A stretch of DNA of 64,000 nt from Semisulcospira habei (GCA_036245525.1 BTPG01000003.1:210870070-210934069); one strand, 5' to 3'. Shown: positions 21,730 to 38,559, numbered from the stretch's first letter. Program-made: numbers and translations. The notes: generated by a model not told the origin, from the sequence alone.

Positions 21730-22960
21730 TAACGGCAGGTACGAAAAATTACATTGTCACTGACTGTTAATATCTTCACCGTTGTAAAAAAAAAGATTCA
21801 TTGCTTCTTTGATATCCCGGTTTATCGGGTGGAGGGTGGTTTAGGGAATTCATGCAGGTTGCGACACTTGAACATGATCTACATGCGCAGAGCCAGTGAA
21901 AGGGTGATATTCAAATGGAGTCGTACAGTGCTGCGATAGGACATTCACGACTCGAGCGTGTGTTGCGTGGTTATTTTCTGCACTGTTTTACACACTAGTT
22001 CCACTATGCCACTTATGCACGTGCCTTCCTGAGCACATAATTAGGAAGTGAAGTAGGAACTCGCTGCTCCACGCAAAGACCACAATCTCTGTTAATACAA
22101 TATAAGGGTTGTACACTAAGGAAATCCTCTCTACAGTGTTCAGCTGTGCCAATGCATCCTAGTAAAGAACAATATGTGTATAACTGTACCAAAGCCAACC
22201 TAACGAAGCATCAAAGCTCTATCGCGGGGTAGGCTAGAGTGTGCAGCTTATGACGTGTGTATAGTCCGTTTGAGCAAAGCTTGCCTCATATTTCATTTTA
22301 CCAACAACAACAAAATTGAACGTAGCTGATTTCACGACAAATCTAAGAAGAAAAAAATGATCGCCAATCTGGGTCCTAATTTTTTTAACTTTTCCTTTGG
22401 TACTGACAACAATGGTTTTAGTCGCTGCTTTCGGGAGATTTTGAAAATGGCCATTTAAATCTACTAAAATATACCCCGATCGAACCCCACTCAAAAAATG
22501 CATAGCTTTCCATGGTTTCAGCGTCGGTGATACAGGTCAGAGGTCACACAACCCTGAACGGAGTATATGTGTCAACCTTTTTGAAGGTCATCTCCATGGT
22601 ATCATAAGGGTTGGGATTGATGGCAACTAAATTACAAATTAAATTAGGACCACGTTTGTGATAACGTTTTGCTTTTGTGTTGTTTTGAACTATGTATTGT
22701 TCAAAGTTAATTGGAAGTAATACAAGATGGGACCAACCATAACCCACAAAATCCCTTCTATATGAGAATTGTCTTCGCTGTCAATGCTCTCTACCTTTTG
22801 TCTTTGACCTGATTCTGTTATTGAAATAATGATCTCATTTTGACAAAGCCTCGCAGATGTGCCAATGCGTCAATGTGAACTCTATAAGGGGCGCGCACAG
22901 TGCATACGCGGCATTGGTTTGTCAAACGTTTTTTTTTTTTACATAATTAAGTCACTTCTG
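21730..22960. other. unique-looking intergenic DNA, no gene recognised
   Basis: No conserved protein signal or known repeat was recognised on either strand. Confidence 0.4.
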
Positions 22961-23535
22961 TTTTTAGAAGGGACTTTTGAGGACGGGTCGCGATGGGGCG
23001 TATTTAATAGCATGTCCATGATGTTCAAAGGCGGGCAAGCCTAAACCTCAAACAGTTGAAGTAACAACATAAAAATTACGACATGTCTTGTTACGCTAAC
23101 CTCGCTGCTGAACGTACATTTGGCGCGAAGCGAGGTATGTGCGTATGTATGTATGTATGTATATATGTATGTATGTATGTATGCATGTAGGTGTGTATGT
23201 GTGTATTTGTGTATGTATGAATGTGTGTATGTGTGTGTGCGTATAGGTAAACAAGAGAATCTCGTAAATTTCTGTACATACATGCTCCAAAACTTGGCGA
23301 AATACTTTTATAAGTGGGTAGCTAAGAGAGCTTCCGAGCATATTGTAAATGAATGTCTCATTGAAGACATAAACAACCGTTTATAGGAAGTCGGTTGATT
23401 CAGATTAGAGTCCGTAATTTTTGTCAAATTTGCTTGAACTTTTGGATATAGCTAGTTTGGAGAAAGACATTGGATGAGTTCGTTAACCAGCTTTGTATCC
23501 TTTCAACTTCTTTAGTAAAAAAAAAATTTTCCACA
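22960..23535 (+). repeat. dispersed repeat of unknown class, uninterrupted copy
   Basis: Matches the split copy at 3880-5190 at both ends and the 5' part of 54181-54360. It contains an internal (GTAT)n microsatellite at 23143-23235, in the same place where the other copies have GT/GCGT-rich tracts. No open frame of note. The repeated position of a simple repeat inside the element suggests the tract is ancestral to it. Confidence 0.65.
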
Positions 23536-24659
23536 AAAGAATTAACACACTAAAGAACTTTTACTTCTAGAGAAAGTCAGACAGTGGCGGGGACGTAAAA
23601 GAGGTAATTCCGTCACCACGCAGACACTGACATAATACTCTAAATATCACGTAATTCTCTCTCTCGTGCGCGCATCGCCGGGCTGGCTCATGAGGATCTA
23701 CGCCTCTTGGAGATGTTTGGAGCGCGCGCGCACGCACGCACTAACGCGCACACACACACATCGACGCGTTTTCAGATGAACATGTAAGTGACTGTCCGTG
23801 GTAGTCGTAGTCGTAGTGTGATACAATCACACCAGATGCACGCACGTGGGGTTCTTGTAAAGAAACTTCACTCACCTGCAACTCGACACACGTGGCATAA
23901 GGTTGTAAACCACACTGGACTAACAGTTCCAACAACATAATATTGCAGCGATACGATCTCCACACAATGCATCAACAAATGCACCAACACTGATACACTG
24001 TCTCCACTGTCACGAAGATAGGTCCCGGTTATGATCTAGCACCCCCCGGGGGGCGATCTCTTCATCAAGGCATGACAAATAATATATGTATGTCACGGCT
24101 GCGGTCACAGCCTTAGCGGACAGTGGTCAGTTTTATGCTTCTAAGCCAAGATAAAAGGTCGGAATTCACAGCAAAAACTGACACACACATCAATCTACTT
24201 TAAGAAGCTAAGTCAGGCGATTAGTGGTCATCCCTCACTGTAGCGCATCCCTGACACGCGTGACGGACAGCAGAGCGCTATTGTTCCGAGCACTACGCGT
24301 GAGCTGCGTACAGTGTCGTGTAACACTCGCTCTATTTTTGAAAAGAAGAAATCATTATCTGAAAAAAAGATCATGACTTTTCTTTTTATTAATTACATTA
24401 TAACATAGACACAATGACACGTCAACCGGCGGTCATACAACTTTACGTACTATATCCCGGCAATTCCTGAGCATAGTGATCTATATGCAAAACAATAAAT
24501 AACATCAATTCGTCAATCGCCTTATGGCGTCATATAATCATTAATATACTCAAGCATATTTATAAATATTAAAAAAAAAACCACCGGCCAGCGTACAATT
24601 AATAATTAACTCATCATTATACGCTATACGACACTTCCGCAGCTATTGATGCTGGGCCG

Positions 24660-24870
24660 TAATTCATCAGTCCCCGACGCACTACAGCAGGAGATGGATT
24701 GACCATGATAACTCAAGGGTAATGTCATATTAGCTAGGCGCCATTAGGCGCCAAGCTAATCTGGCACTACCCTTGAATTTTCATGTTCAGCTGAGTTCAT
24801 CTCCAGGAACGGGTACAAAATCGTTAGGCGACACCTCCACATCTGGGAAATGCAACCTTGGGGTTAAATG
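24660..24870. repeat. TTAA palindrome family 2, ends decayed
   Basis: Contains the family arms GATGGATTGACCATGATAAC and CTAATCTGGCACTACCCTTG around GGCGCCATTAGGCGCC, and the right portion ending TTGGGGTTAAATGCG. It ends only 35 bp before the phosphatase exon at 24905. Confidence 0.7.
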
Positions 24871-24904
24871 CGTGAAAGATCAGTTGCTATTTCCCTGTCC
24901 CCAG

Positions 24905-25040
24905 TGCTGGTGTGGGGCGGACAGGAACCTTCATCGCCCTGGACATTGCTATGGATGGTGCACAAAACCAGTCAGAAATCGACATTTTCCACATAGTGCA
25001 GCGCATGCGTGAGGACAGGATCAACATGGTGCAGACCAAG
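24905..25040 (+). CDS. receptor-type protein tyrosine phosphatase, exon with D1 signature loop
   Basis: The exon follows a pyrimidine-rich acceptor (TTTCCCTGTCCCCAG) and ends at AAG|GTGCTA. Translated from the second base it gives AGVGRTGTFIALDIA, the second half of the phosphate-binding loop (HCSAGVGRTG; the catalytic Cys and His lie in the preceding exon). It then gives RMREDRINMVQTK, the helix before the conserved MVQT-QY motif. The first base completes a serine codon split by the intron and the exon ends in phase 0. The arginine of the loop is present, so this domain would be catalytically competent. The catalytic-cysteine exon was not found upstream in this window; it may lie further left or be in the next intron unrecognised. 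Subtype not determined. Confidence 0.88.
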
Positions 25041-25135
25041 GTGCTAGTTGTGTTCCCGTCGCTTTTGTCCTTGGTGTGGCGCCCACAGATTTCAGTATTT
25101 CTCAACACGTGTGTGTTGGTCTGTAGTGGTATGTT

Positions 25136-25245
25136 CCCAGTGCGCAAAGGCCATTGGGCCGACGTCAGCCGTTGTTGGCCCGCGTACGGCCGTGCGCGGG
25201 ACAACAATAGCTGACGTTGGACCGATGACCTATTGTGCATCGGGT
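25136..25245. repeat. palindromic element family 5 in a phosphatase intron
   Basis: The left end CCCAGTGCGCAAAGGCCATT and the right end GACCTATTGTGCATCGGG are imperfect inverted copies around GGCCGACGTCAGC and GCTGACGTTGG. It lies about 95 bp after the donor at 25041. Confidence 0.75.
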
Positions 25246-25299
25246 TAGAGCTGTAAGGTCCGAAATAAGAGATAAACACTGATATATCTAAGTTTGTTT

Positions 25300-25402
25300 C
25301 TGCTGTGTGTGTGTGTTTTTTTTTTTTTTGTTGTTGTTGTTTTGTTGGTTTTGGGGTTTTTTGGGTGTGTGTGTGTGTGTGTGGGGGGGGGGGGGGGTGT
25401 TG
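25300..25402. repeat. GT/T/G-rich simple sequence
   Basis: Successive (GT)n, T, (GTT)n, (GT)n and G-run tracts in the intron. Low-complexity only. Confidence 0.8.
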
Positions 25403-25735
25403 TTTATTAATGGGTGGCAAAGACCACATTTCATTATCATACATATTTGGAATTACGTAAGTCCTTTTTTTTTATTCCTAGGTTCGTCCAACATATCGGC
25501 TAGGTGTGAACTTGTGTTTTCTTGCGGTATTCCGTCGCAGGCAGCACAAGATTCTTTTTTTCACGAATAAGCACACAGCAGAACAGAAGTTTTAGCTCAC
25601 ATTTATAACTTTATTCATCACTGTGAGCATTAGTCGAAGGAACGTGTTATCTGCAGTATCATTCCACTTTAGTTACCAGTTGGTTGTGTGTGTCGTTTCT
25701 GACTCAGTACTGATTTGTGTGTGATGTCGTTTCAG

Positions 25736-25835
25736 TCCCAGTACCGGTTTGTGCACGAGGCCACCCTGGAGGCGTACACGAGCCGTCACTCCCGACTGGC
25801 GCTGCTGTCTTTCAACAGTTTCTTTCCGGATGACA
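25736..25835 (+). CDS. receptor-type protein tyrosine phosphatase, 5' part of D1-D2 linker exon
   Basis: After the acceptor GTCGTTTCAG the frame continues in phase 0 from the previous exon as SQYRFVHEATLEAY, the last helix of a PTP domain (MVQTK joined to SQYRFVHEA). Coding continues as ...LLSFNSFFPDD up to the TTAA at 25836, where the 12.2 kb transposon begins. Reading on gives a stop codon 45 bases later, inside the transposon end. The missing rest of the exon is at 38070-38108. The exon is therefore disrupted in this assembly: either this gene copy is broken, the allele is polymorphic, or the element is removed in a way not visible here. Confidence 0.82.
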
Positions 25836-25839
25836 TTAA
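25836..25839. repeat. left target-site TTAA of the 12.2 kb transposon
   Basis: TTAA lies immediately before the terminal AGCCGAG of the left inverted repeat. The counterpart at 38066-38069 is TTGA, one substitution away, directly after the terminal CTCAGCT of the right repeat. Confidence 0.65.
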
Positions 25840-26042
25840 AGCCGAGAACCAGTCAAAAAACTCCGCCCTGCACGTGTTTTAAAAAAAACTTTACAGGACC
25901 CAGCGAGGGCCCTGTCAGTCGTGAACGTTCGGCTAACTTGCCCCTAAGTCGGCAAACCGGTTTGCAACTCAGTTGACTGAGTTTTCAACTGCGTTCGTCG
26001 TGCTGGCAAAAATCCCGTGAAAAAGACAGGCCACTTCCTGTA
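25840..26042. repeat. left terminal inverted repeat of the 12.2 kb transposon
   Basis: Pairs with 37866-38065. It includes an 18-bp perfect palindrome AACTCAGTTGACTGAGTT at about 25967-25984 and nearby repeats of TTTGCAACT/TTTCAACTG, plausible transposase binding sites. The corresponding sequence in the right repeat is AACTCAGTTGACGGAGTT. Confidence 0.85.
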
Positions 26043-26189
26043 TGCAACGAGTGGGCACCGCGATCACTGATGTAAATCAGCGATATTTGTACTGATAGCA
26101 ACAGCAGCAGACGACACCACCCAACAGACTGAGCTGGACATTGTTCAAGTTACGTCAGTCTGCCCGCTGAGGGTGACCCAAACTGCATT

Positions 26190-31849
<5,660 letters not shown>

Positions 31850-32480
31850 CTGAAAAAGGCGTTCAGATGGATAACGTCATGCACCAGACATACGAAGCAC
31901 AGACGCCATCTTTGTAAGCTACATTAGCATAATTGAAAATGATGCAACCACAAAAAGCCCGCGAAATAAAAAATGAAAGGTTTTAGGCCACAAAATAATT
32001 ATGTGCATGTGTTGCGTACGACCTATGGTACCAGTTTCATACAAAGAAATAAATCCACATGTGTTACATTTGATAATATCTGTTGGAGAAATTTCCAAGT
32101 GTATGGCTAGTTGGCTGACAGTCAAAAACATTGAGATTTGTGTCCCTAAAGTTCTAGGTCAAACGTAGTAAGCATGGGTTATTTGATGGGGATACTTGAT
32201 GCTTACATATTCGTTGTGTTTTATTTTTTTATTCATTATATTATGAGTTAGACTTTGCCATTGTTCCTTGTCATCTAGAGGGTCCACAGGGAGTGCAGTG
32301 TCAGAGGTACCTCTGACATTGACCTCCTTGATTGCATCCTCGAGACAACAAGAACCAATGACAAAGCCTAATTTAGCCTACAACTGATAATATCACACTC
32401 GAGGAAATGCAGTTGCAAGAAAGTTCAGTAACAGCTATGGCAGACCATACTAATCCTGCAGTGATTATATAAGGAAAGTT

Positions 32481-35400
32481 CTAAGAGGACTGATAGCCAG
32501 TGTATGTGCCATCATCACTTGGAAATCTCCAACGTATTTTCGCCCGCACGCATGAAGGTGGGCATTTTCGTACCTGGGGCCCCATGACACCCTCCATCCA
32601 CAAAATAAAAAAAACGATAAGCTTGACTGCGGAATTTACCATTTGAGTATTCAGCAGACACTCCACCAAATCTGTATGCATAGTTGGCTACACCAGCAAT
32701 TTCAACAACACTTCGAGTCAAACACAACTCACTAAATGTAGGATCGTTTGTGACACAGTGATGCCACTGACAGCATATTTGGTGCCTCTGTTCTGCCTCA
32801 AATACACAGTGGCCACATTCGCACCAACCTGGTACTGGCTCGGTCTGCTCGGGTCCAATGCTGTCGGTGATAAACAGCATCATGTGCGGCTGTGTTGAAA
32901 GGATGTTTCTTAGACGTTGTCTCAACTCCTCCTCTCCCATGTTGTTCAACAGGTTATGATAAATAAATACAACAGCACAATTTGATATATATTAACTTTT
33001 TCTTGGCTACTTTGGACTGTGACGTAGACACCCTTGCTGGAAATATAAAAGAGGTGTTACTTTCTACAGCAGAAGAAGTGCTGGGGAAGCAGAGGAAGCG
33101 CAAACAGCCCTGGGTCACCGATGACATCCTCGATCTCTGTGATGAGAGGAGAGCCTGGAAGAAAAAGAGAGGCCAAGACCTCACATCAGCAAACAAGTAC
33201 AGACTTGTCAACAAGAAGATCAGGAAGAGGATGAAAGAAGCCAAAGAAGATTGGATTGAAGACCAGTGTTGTAGCATGGAAGAGGGCATGGCAAATGGCA
33301 ACAGCAAGAAGGCTTATGAAACGCTAAGGACCCTCACCAAGACTCAACAGCGAACAGCCACAGTCATCGAAGACAGCAGCGGCCAACTCCTTACGGAAAA
33401 CACTGCTGTACTAAACAGATGGACTGAGTACTGCCGAGACTTGTATAACTACAAGGCTGAGCCAGACACCAGCATCCTCCAAAACAACCAGGCTGGGGCC
33501 AGGAAGGCTGAAGACCTGCCAGTGTTAGCTGAAGAGGTGGAAGCAGCCGTACACGGCCTGAAGGGAGGAAAGTCTCCAGGTGTAGACAACGAACCTGCTG
33601 AACTGTTGAAACATGGAGGAGAAGTAACAACGAAGGTCCTCACTACACTCTGTCAAAAGATATGGGAGCAAAAGAAATGGCCAGTAGAATGGACACAGTC
33701 TCTAGTGATCCCGCTCCCCAAGAAAGGAAACCTGAAACAGTGCCAGAACTACAGAACTATCAGTCTGATAAGTCACCCTAGCAAAGTAATGCTTAGAATC
33801 ATTCTCAACCGCCTCAAAACTTTCGCCGAGGAACTGCTGGCAAAAGAACAGGCTGGCTTCAGAGTTGGAAGAAGCACTGTAGAGCAGATTTTCAACTGCC
33901 GCGTCCTGATCGAGAAACATCTGCAGCATCAGCGCGAACTCTACCACAACTTCATTGATTTCAGGAAAGCATTTGATCGCGTCTGGCACGACGGACTCTG
34001 GCAAGTCATGAGATCGTTCAAAATAGAGGAGGGACTGATCCAAATGATAGAAGCGCTTTACAAGAACGCCTGCAGCGCGGTTCTACTTAACAATCAGTCA
34101 GGCGAGTTCTTCAGGACGACGATCGGTGTCCGTCAAGGATGCCTGCTCTCTCCTGTCCTTTTCAACATATTCCTGGAGAAGATCATGCAGGAAACCCTCC
34201 ACGACCACCATACTTCAATCTCTATTGGTGGCAGATCCCTGTGCAATCTTCGATTCGAAGACGACATTGACTTCATGGCAGGCAGCAATAGTGAGCTCCA
34301 AAACCTGACAGACAAACTTTCAAGTAGCGCAGGGTCTTATGGCATGGAGATCAGTACGGATAAAAGCAAAGTGATGATCAACACCACAAGCGACAGCAGC
34401 AGCAACATTCACATGAATGGCCAAAAGCTAGAAGAGGTCAATAGCTTCAAGTACTTGGGAGCCACCCTGTCCAAAGACGGTAGTTGCATAGCAGAGATCC
34501 GTATCAGGATAGGTACAGCAACATCCGCAATGGCCAGGCTGGACAGGATATGGCGAAGTAACTCCATCAGCTTCACCATCAAGTACAGGCTTTACAAGTC
34601 CCTCATAGTGTCTATTCTACTCTACGGCTGTGAGACTTGGACACTGCTTGCAGACTCAGAAAAGAAAATCCAGGCCTTTGAGAACAAGTGCCTGAGGAAG
34701 TTGCTCCGCATCTTGTACCGCGAGCACAAGACCAACGAATATGTACGGAGCATCGTCACTTCCCTGGTGGGCCCACATGAACCCCTTCTGGCAACCGTGA
34801 AACGGCGCAAGCTTGCTTGGTTTGGCCACGTGACCCGACACAACACCTTGTCCAAGACTATCCTCCAAGGCACTCTCGAAGGAAGTCGTCGGCGAGGTCG
34901 TCAGAGAAAGAGTTGGGTCGCAAACATAAAAGAATGGACCGAACTCGAGATGTCAGACTTGCTTGCCACCGCCCAAAATAGAACTCAGTGGAGAGCACTG
35001 TCTGTTGCTGCTGCCTTTCAGTCCCCCCAACGCCCAGTTCGGGCAAGGGACTGATGATGATGATGATGAACTTTTTCAGCTTGTAAACAATACAGTGGTC
35101 TGTTATTATGGCATCCTAACAATTCACACAAATATACATGATGCTGAAAACACGATGTTAGAAAGAGTGTCCTACAAATAATTATGCAGAATCAACAAAG
35201 AAGACAGGGATTCAATTTGAGAAAATGATAAATGTTCATGGAATGGAAATGCCGAGTACTAAATTATACATTGAAACTAATGCTCATTGGATACGACAAA
35301 AGGTCAAGATCCATCATACAGAAATTCAAACTTACAAGTCAAAATTGATGTGATTGCCCCCTCCCCCCTCCAATAATGAGATGCCATGGGCCACTTTTGT

Positions 35401-37028
35401 GTTGATTGCTGGTTTTTGGGTGTTTGGGTTTTATTCTGTTTTGTTTGGGGTGGGGGGGGGGGGGGATGAGTAACTTAGGTCTGTGCAGCTTTGGATGTCA
35501 CTAATGTCTAACCTGTAGTTTATTTCTCTATTGTATACATTGCACGTGAAGCACAAAGTATGTGTCTGAACTAAAGTCAGTGCACCAGTTTACTTACCTT
35601 GGCTGCATTATCACGTCGGACGCCAAGCTGGACAAGGAGCTTGACAGCAGGCTGGCAAAAGCGGACAGCGCTTTCGGGCGACTTTTCAAGCGGGTGTGGC
35701 ACAATCAACAGCTGAAAACAGGCACCAAGATCAGCGTGTACAGAGCTGTGGTCCTCACCACCCTGCTGTATGGTTCCGAGTCCTGGGCCCTCTACCGCAG
35801 CCAACTACGACTCCTCGAACGCTTCCACCAGCGCTGCCTGCGTACCATCCTGGGCATTCACTGGAGTGACTTTGTCACCAACGTCGAGGTCCTTGAACAG
35901 GCTGAAACTGTGAGCATCGAGGCTTTGCTGCTGCGGACACAGCTCCGCTGGGCGGGGCATGTCTCCAGGATGGAGGATCATCGCCTACCAAAGATCACCC
36001 TGTTCGGCGAGCTTGCTACTGGACACCGTGACAGAGGGGCACCAAAGAAGAGATACAAAGACTGTCTCAAGAAGTCACTTAGTGCCTGCCAAATCGACCA
36101 CCACCAGTGGTCTTCGCTTGCTGCCGACCGTGACACCTGGCGCTCCACCATTTACAAGGCAGCTGTCTCCTTTGAGGACTCTCACAGAGCTAGCCTTAAG
36201 GACAAGCGGCTCAGGAGAAAAAACAGAGATGCCGCAGCTCAGAACCCTGACCATACCTTCCCCTGAAGCCACTGCGGTCGAACCTGCCTGTCTCGGATTG
36301 GCCTCCGCAGCCACGAACAAGCCTGCAGACGTCGTGGGCAACTCCTATAAAATCTTCGTTCGCGAAGTCAAGCCAAGAGTATACATTGCACGTGAAGCAC
36401 AAAGTATGTGTATTACATTTTCAAACATATGGAAAATAATTAAAGAAGTCTTGTTCATTTTTTGTTTGTTGTTTGTTGTTTGGACTAGAATGTGTGTATA
36501 ATCAGTTATTGGTCATCGAAAAGTGCTTTTCAGGCCATATTTAAATTGTTTACATATACAGTTAGTAAAGTTACAATATAAGGTATTGCCAGAGCACCAA
36601 CCTGAGGAGGGTATGTGCAAAGTTTATCAGGAGCAAAGTAATTTGCATTGAGTACTGTCAGGTTGTCCAACAAAGTGTTAATGCATGCATATTTTGTAAC
36701 ATGCAGGTTTGATATTGCAGGAATTTTAGTGTTTGTAACAGATTTAGGAAACAGAGGAGTAATCATTTTGAATGTACACAAGAATAAAGCTTGGCAGTTG
36801 AATTCAGATAAGTGTTTTTACTAATGCTTTAATTACAACAGACAAACAAACTAGCACCAAAAGGACTAAATGGCAACAACATAAGAAACACACTTCACTT
36901 ACCAATCCAGTGTTTTTACACAGACCCAGGTGTGCAGGCAGACAGTCTGTGCATTGTGTTTTGCGCTGCTTGCAGGCACAACGCTGAGAACAGGTTGACC
37001 TTTTCTGGCATGGGCAACATTTGGACCC
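32481..37028 (-). CDS. CXC-motif plus P2X7 ballast-domain protein (transposon cargo gene, partial)
   Basis: Two exons on the minus strand. Exon X (37028 to 36903, acceptor TTTTCCATCAG, donor GTAAGT, 42 codons, phase 0) encodes a cysteine cluster with CCPCQKRSTC and CACKQRKTQCTDCLPAHLG. Exon Y (about 32949 to 32481) begins near MGEEELRQRL and contains PGWCECGHCVF, ICCQWHHCVT, SELCLTRSVVEIA and, after a frame change near 32610, PSCVRAKIRWRFPSDDGTYT. This is the domain order of the P2X7 receptor intracellular C-terminus: Cys-rich zinc site, then a closing R-x-FPSxDGxYxGF motif. In P2X7 the domain binds zinc and guanine nucleotides. No channel part is present. The frame change falls at a run of eight T residues (minus strand), so it may be decay or a sequencing error. 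The acceptor of exon Y and any first exon upstream of 37028 were not found. That both exons belong to one gene is inference from strand and order. Confidence 0.65.
33003..35054 (+). pseudogene. RTE reverse transcriptase, open frame but truncated
   Basis: About 683 codons without a stop to the TGA at 35052-35054. It contains the linker region (QPWVTDDILDLCDERRAWKK), reverse transcriptase motifs (GGKSPGVDNEPAELLKHGG, PLPKKGNLKQCQNYRTISL, EQAGFRVGRSTVEQIF, FIDFRKAFDRVWH, GVRQGCLLSPVLFNIFLE) and the C-terminal KRRKLAWFGHVTRH. The catalytic motif reads FEDD where RTE proteins have FADD, an Ala to Glu change next to the two aspartates. The endonuclease is missing because of 5' truncation. The long open frame indicates a young insertion. 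Confidence 0.88.
33003..35068 (+). mobile_element. RTE-clade LINE, 5'-truncated, with target duplication
   Basis: The insertion is flanked by a 9-bp duplication AACTTTTTC (32994-33002 and 35069-35077) and ends in a short (TGA)n run, both typical of RTE elements. It has lost its endonuclease. It sits in the intron of the minus-strand cargo gene, inside the 12.2 kb transposon, 45 bp from exon Y. Confidence 0.9.
35566..36378 (+). mobile_element. LINE-A copy 4, 3' fragment with 33-bp target duplication
   Basis: The fragment begins in the C-terminal part of the LINE-A reverse transcriptase (SELKSVHQFTYLGCIITSDA) and ends at the family 3' terminus GAAGTCAAGCCAAGA. A 33-bp identical direct repeat flanks it (35533-35565 and 36379-36411), so both ends are exact. 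One frame runs to a stop at 36264-36266, where the first cysteine codon of the zinc finger (TGC in copy 2) has become TGA. The 3' TTCG-loop hairpin is at 36354-36367. Confidence 0.95.
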
Positions 37029-37865
37029 CTGATGGAAAAAATAAAATGAACACAAAGTAACATGATGCTAACAAGGCACGCAAGATGCGAGGTAATACAA
37101 AAGGGTTGTGTACACATATACAGGTGACGTGCCATACATTATCCGATCAGATATCACAATTGTCCCACAAGTAATATGTGCTCTTCTATTTCGCTAAAGT
37201 TGTCGGGGGAAAAAAAGCAGTAAAATGCGCGAGTGGAATAACGCACAGGCTACTACAAAATACAAAGCAAACACACACAATGGTGAGGGAAGGAGAGGAA
37301 AACAGCTGCTAAAACTAAATTGGGTGAACTATGCAATGCCACTTATCTGATAGCCCATTTTAGTATACGAGATCAGCCGATATGAAACAGCCCCGGTGTC
37401 TTCCGTAAGATGCAGCTGCAGTTCCTAGTTCTGTTCAGACTAATTACTTGCAACATAAGAATGTATTATGTACGAATATGGTCGCGTGAATTTGCCCCAT
37501 CGAAAGGAGTGCGTAGATTTGACCGCCATCTTGCATATCCAAGGTAACCATTCACTCCGAGTGGTTTCCCCTGATTTCCCTCAATGCTTTGCTGGCGATG
37601 GCGTCTGCTGAAGTTGCGTGTATGGTAACTGCAGTAAAACTTTACGCCTGCACTATGTGTACAATATCATAGACTGGATTTACGTGTGGTAAAGTTTCGT
37701 TCACAACTACAAAGTGTCAGGAGTCATACTTACATCTTGTACTACCGTACATTCCGCCATCATCCCCAGCGCGTAAAGTCCGTGGCAGCCAGTCAGTTTC
37801 GAAACTGTCGGTCACAGCATCAGTCGTCTGATGTTGTCCGATCTGCTAATCAAGAGGATTTACGT

Positions 37866-38065
37866 GGAACAGGAAGTGGCCTGTCTTTTCCCGGGAGTTT
37901 TGCCTGCTCGGCGAACACAGTTGCAAACTCCGTCAACTGAGTTGCTAACCGATTTGACCCACTTAGAGGCACGGTAGCCTGCGGCTGACAACAGGGCCCA
38001 AGCTGGGTCCTGTAGAGTCTTTTTAAAACACGCGCTGGGCGGATTTTTCTTATTGCACCTCAGCT
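37866..38065. repeat. right terminal inverted repeat of the 12.2 kb transposon
   Basis: Reverse complement of 25840-26042 with substitutions and small indels. The outermost part (TTTTTCTTATTGCACCTCAG, 38043-38063) also happens to look like a good 3' splice acceptor facing the phosphatase exon remnant. Confidence 0.85.
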
Positions 38066-38069
38066 TTGA

Positions 38070-38108
38070 CCTGGTGCGCGCTCTGACCGCATCGACTCAG
38101 AATACAAG
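38070..38108 (+). CDS. receptor-type protein tyrosine phosphatase, 3' part of disrupted linker exon
   Basis: Read backwards from the donor AAG|GTAAAG in phase 0 this gives PGARSDRIDSEYK, which joins the next exon as RIDSEYK-VLNQMK. That corresponds to the E-x-E-F-x-x-L helix that opens the D1-D2 linker of tandem PTPs. The left part of the exon ends at 25835. Joining across a single TTAA/TTGA leaves a one-base frame offset between the two halves, so the exon carries an indel in addition to the insertion. Confidence 0.6.
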
Positions 38109-38559
38109 GTAAAGTTTGCGGATTGATTGCACAGTGGGATAGTTCAGTAGTCTTTCTGTAGGCCCGTAACCCCTTCAACGACGGGAAAAAAGTGAGCACA
38201 AGCCAACAGCAAGAGGTGTAATGTCGCCCTTCTGACACCAAATTATGTAGCGTCGCTGACCCGTGTGCAATGTTTGTGTGACCGGTGAATGTGTATGTAA
38301 ATGTTTGCTCGTGTCAGGATGCCAAGTTCACACACACAAGCACAGTCACTCGCACTCGATGCTAACTACAATAAAACATGTGAAACGAAGATCGCATTTC
38401 GTATATATATTGCAGTACAGGCTAATAGCTAAATAAGGCTAAAGCGACACAAATGCCCCGGCATGAGGCCGTTTGAGAAAAATATATTATCTGCTGGTCA
38501 CAATGTACTCAGACGTTGCTACAGTAGCGCAGCACAGTACTAATATCTAAGTCGTGTCT

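Noticed and set aside
25736..25881. A complete short phosphatase exon ending at the in-frame stop 45 bases past the TTAA
   Set aside because: The last codons come from the transposon terminal repeat, as shown by the inverted copy at 37866-38065.
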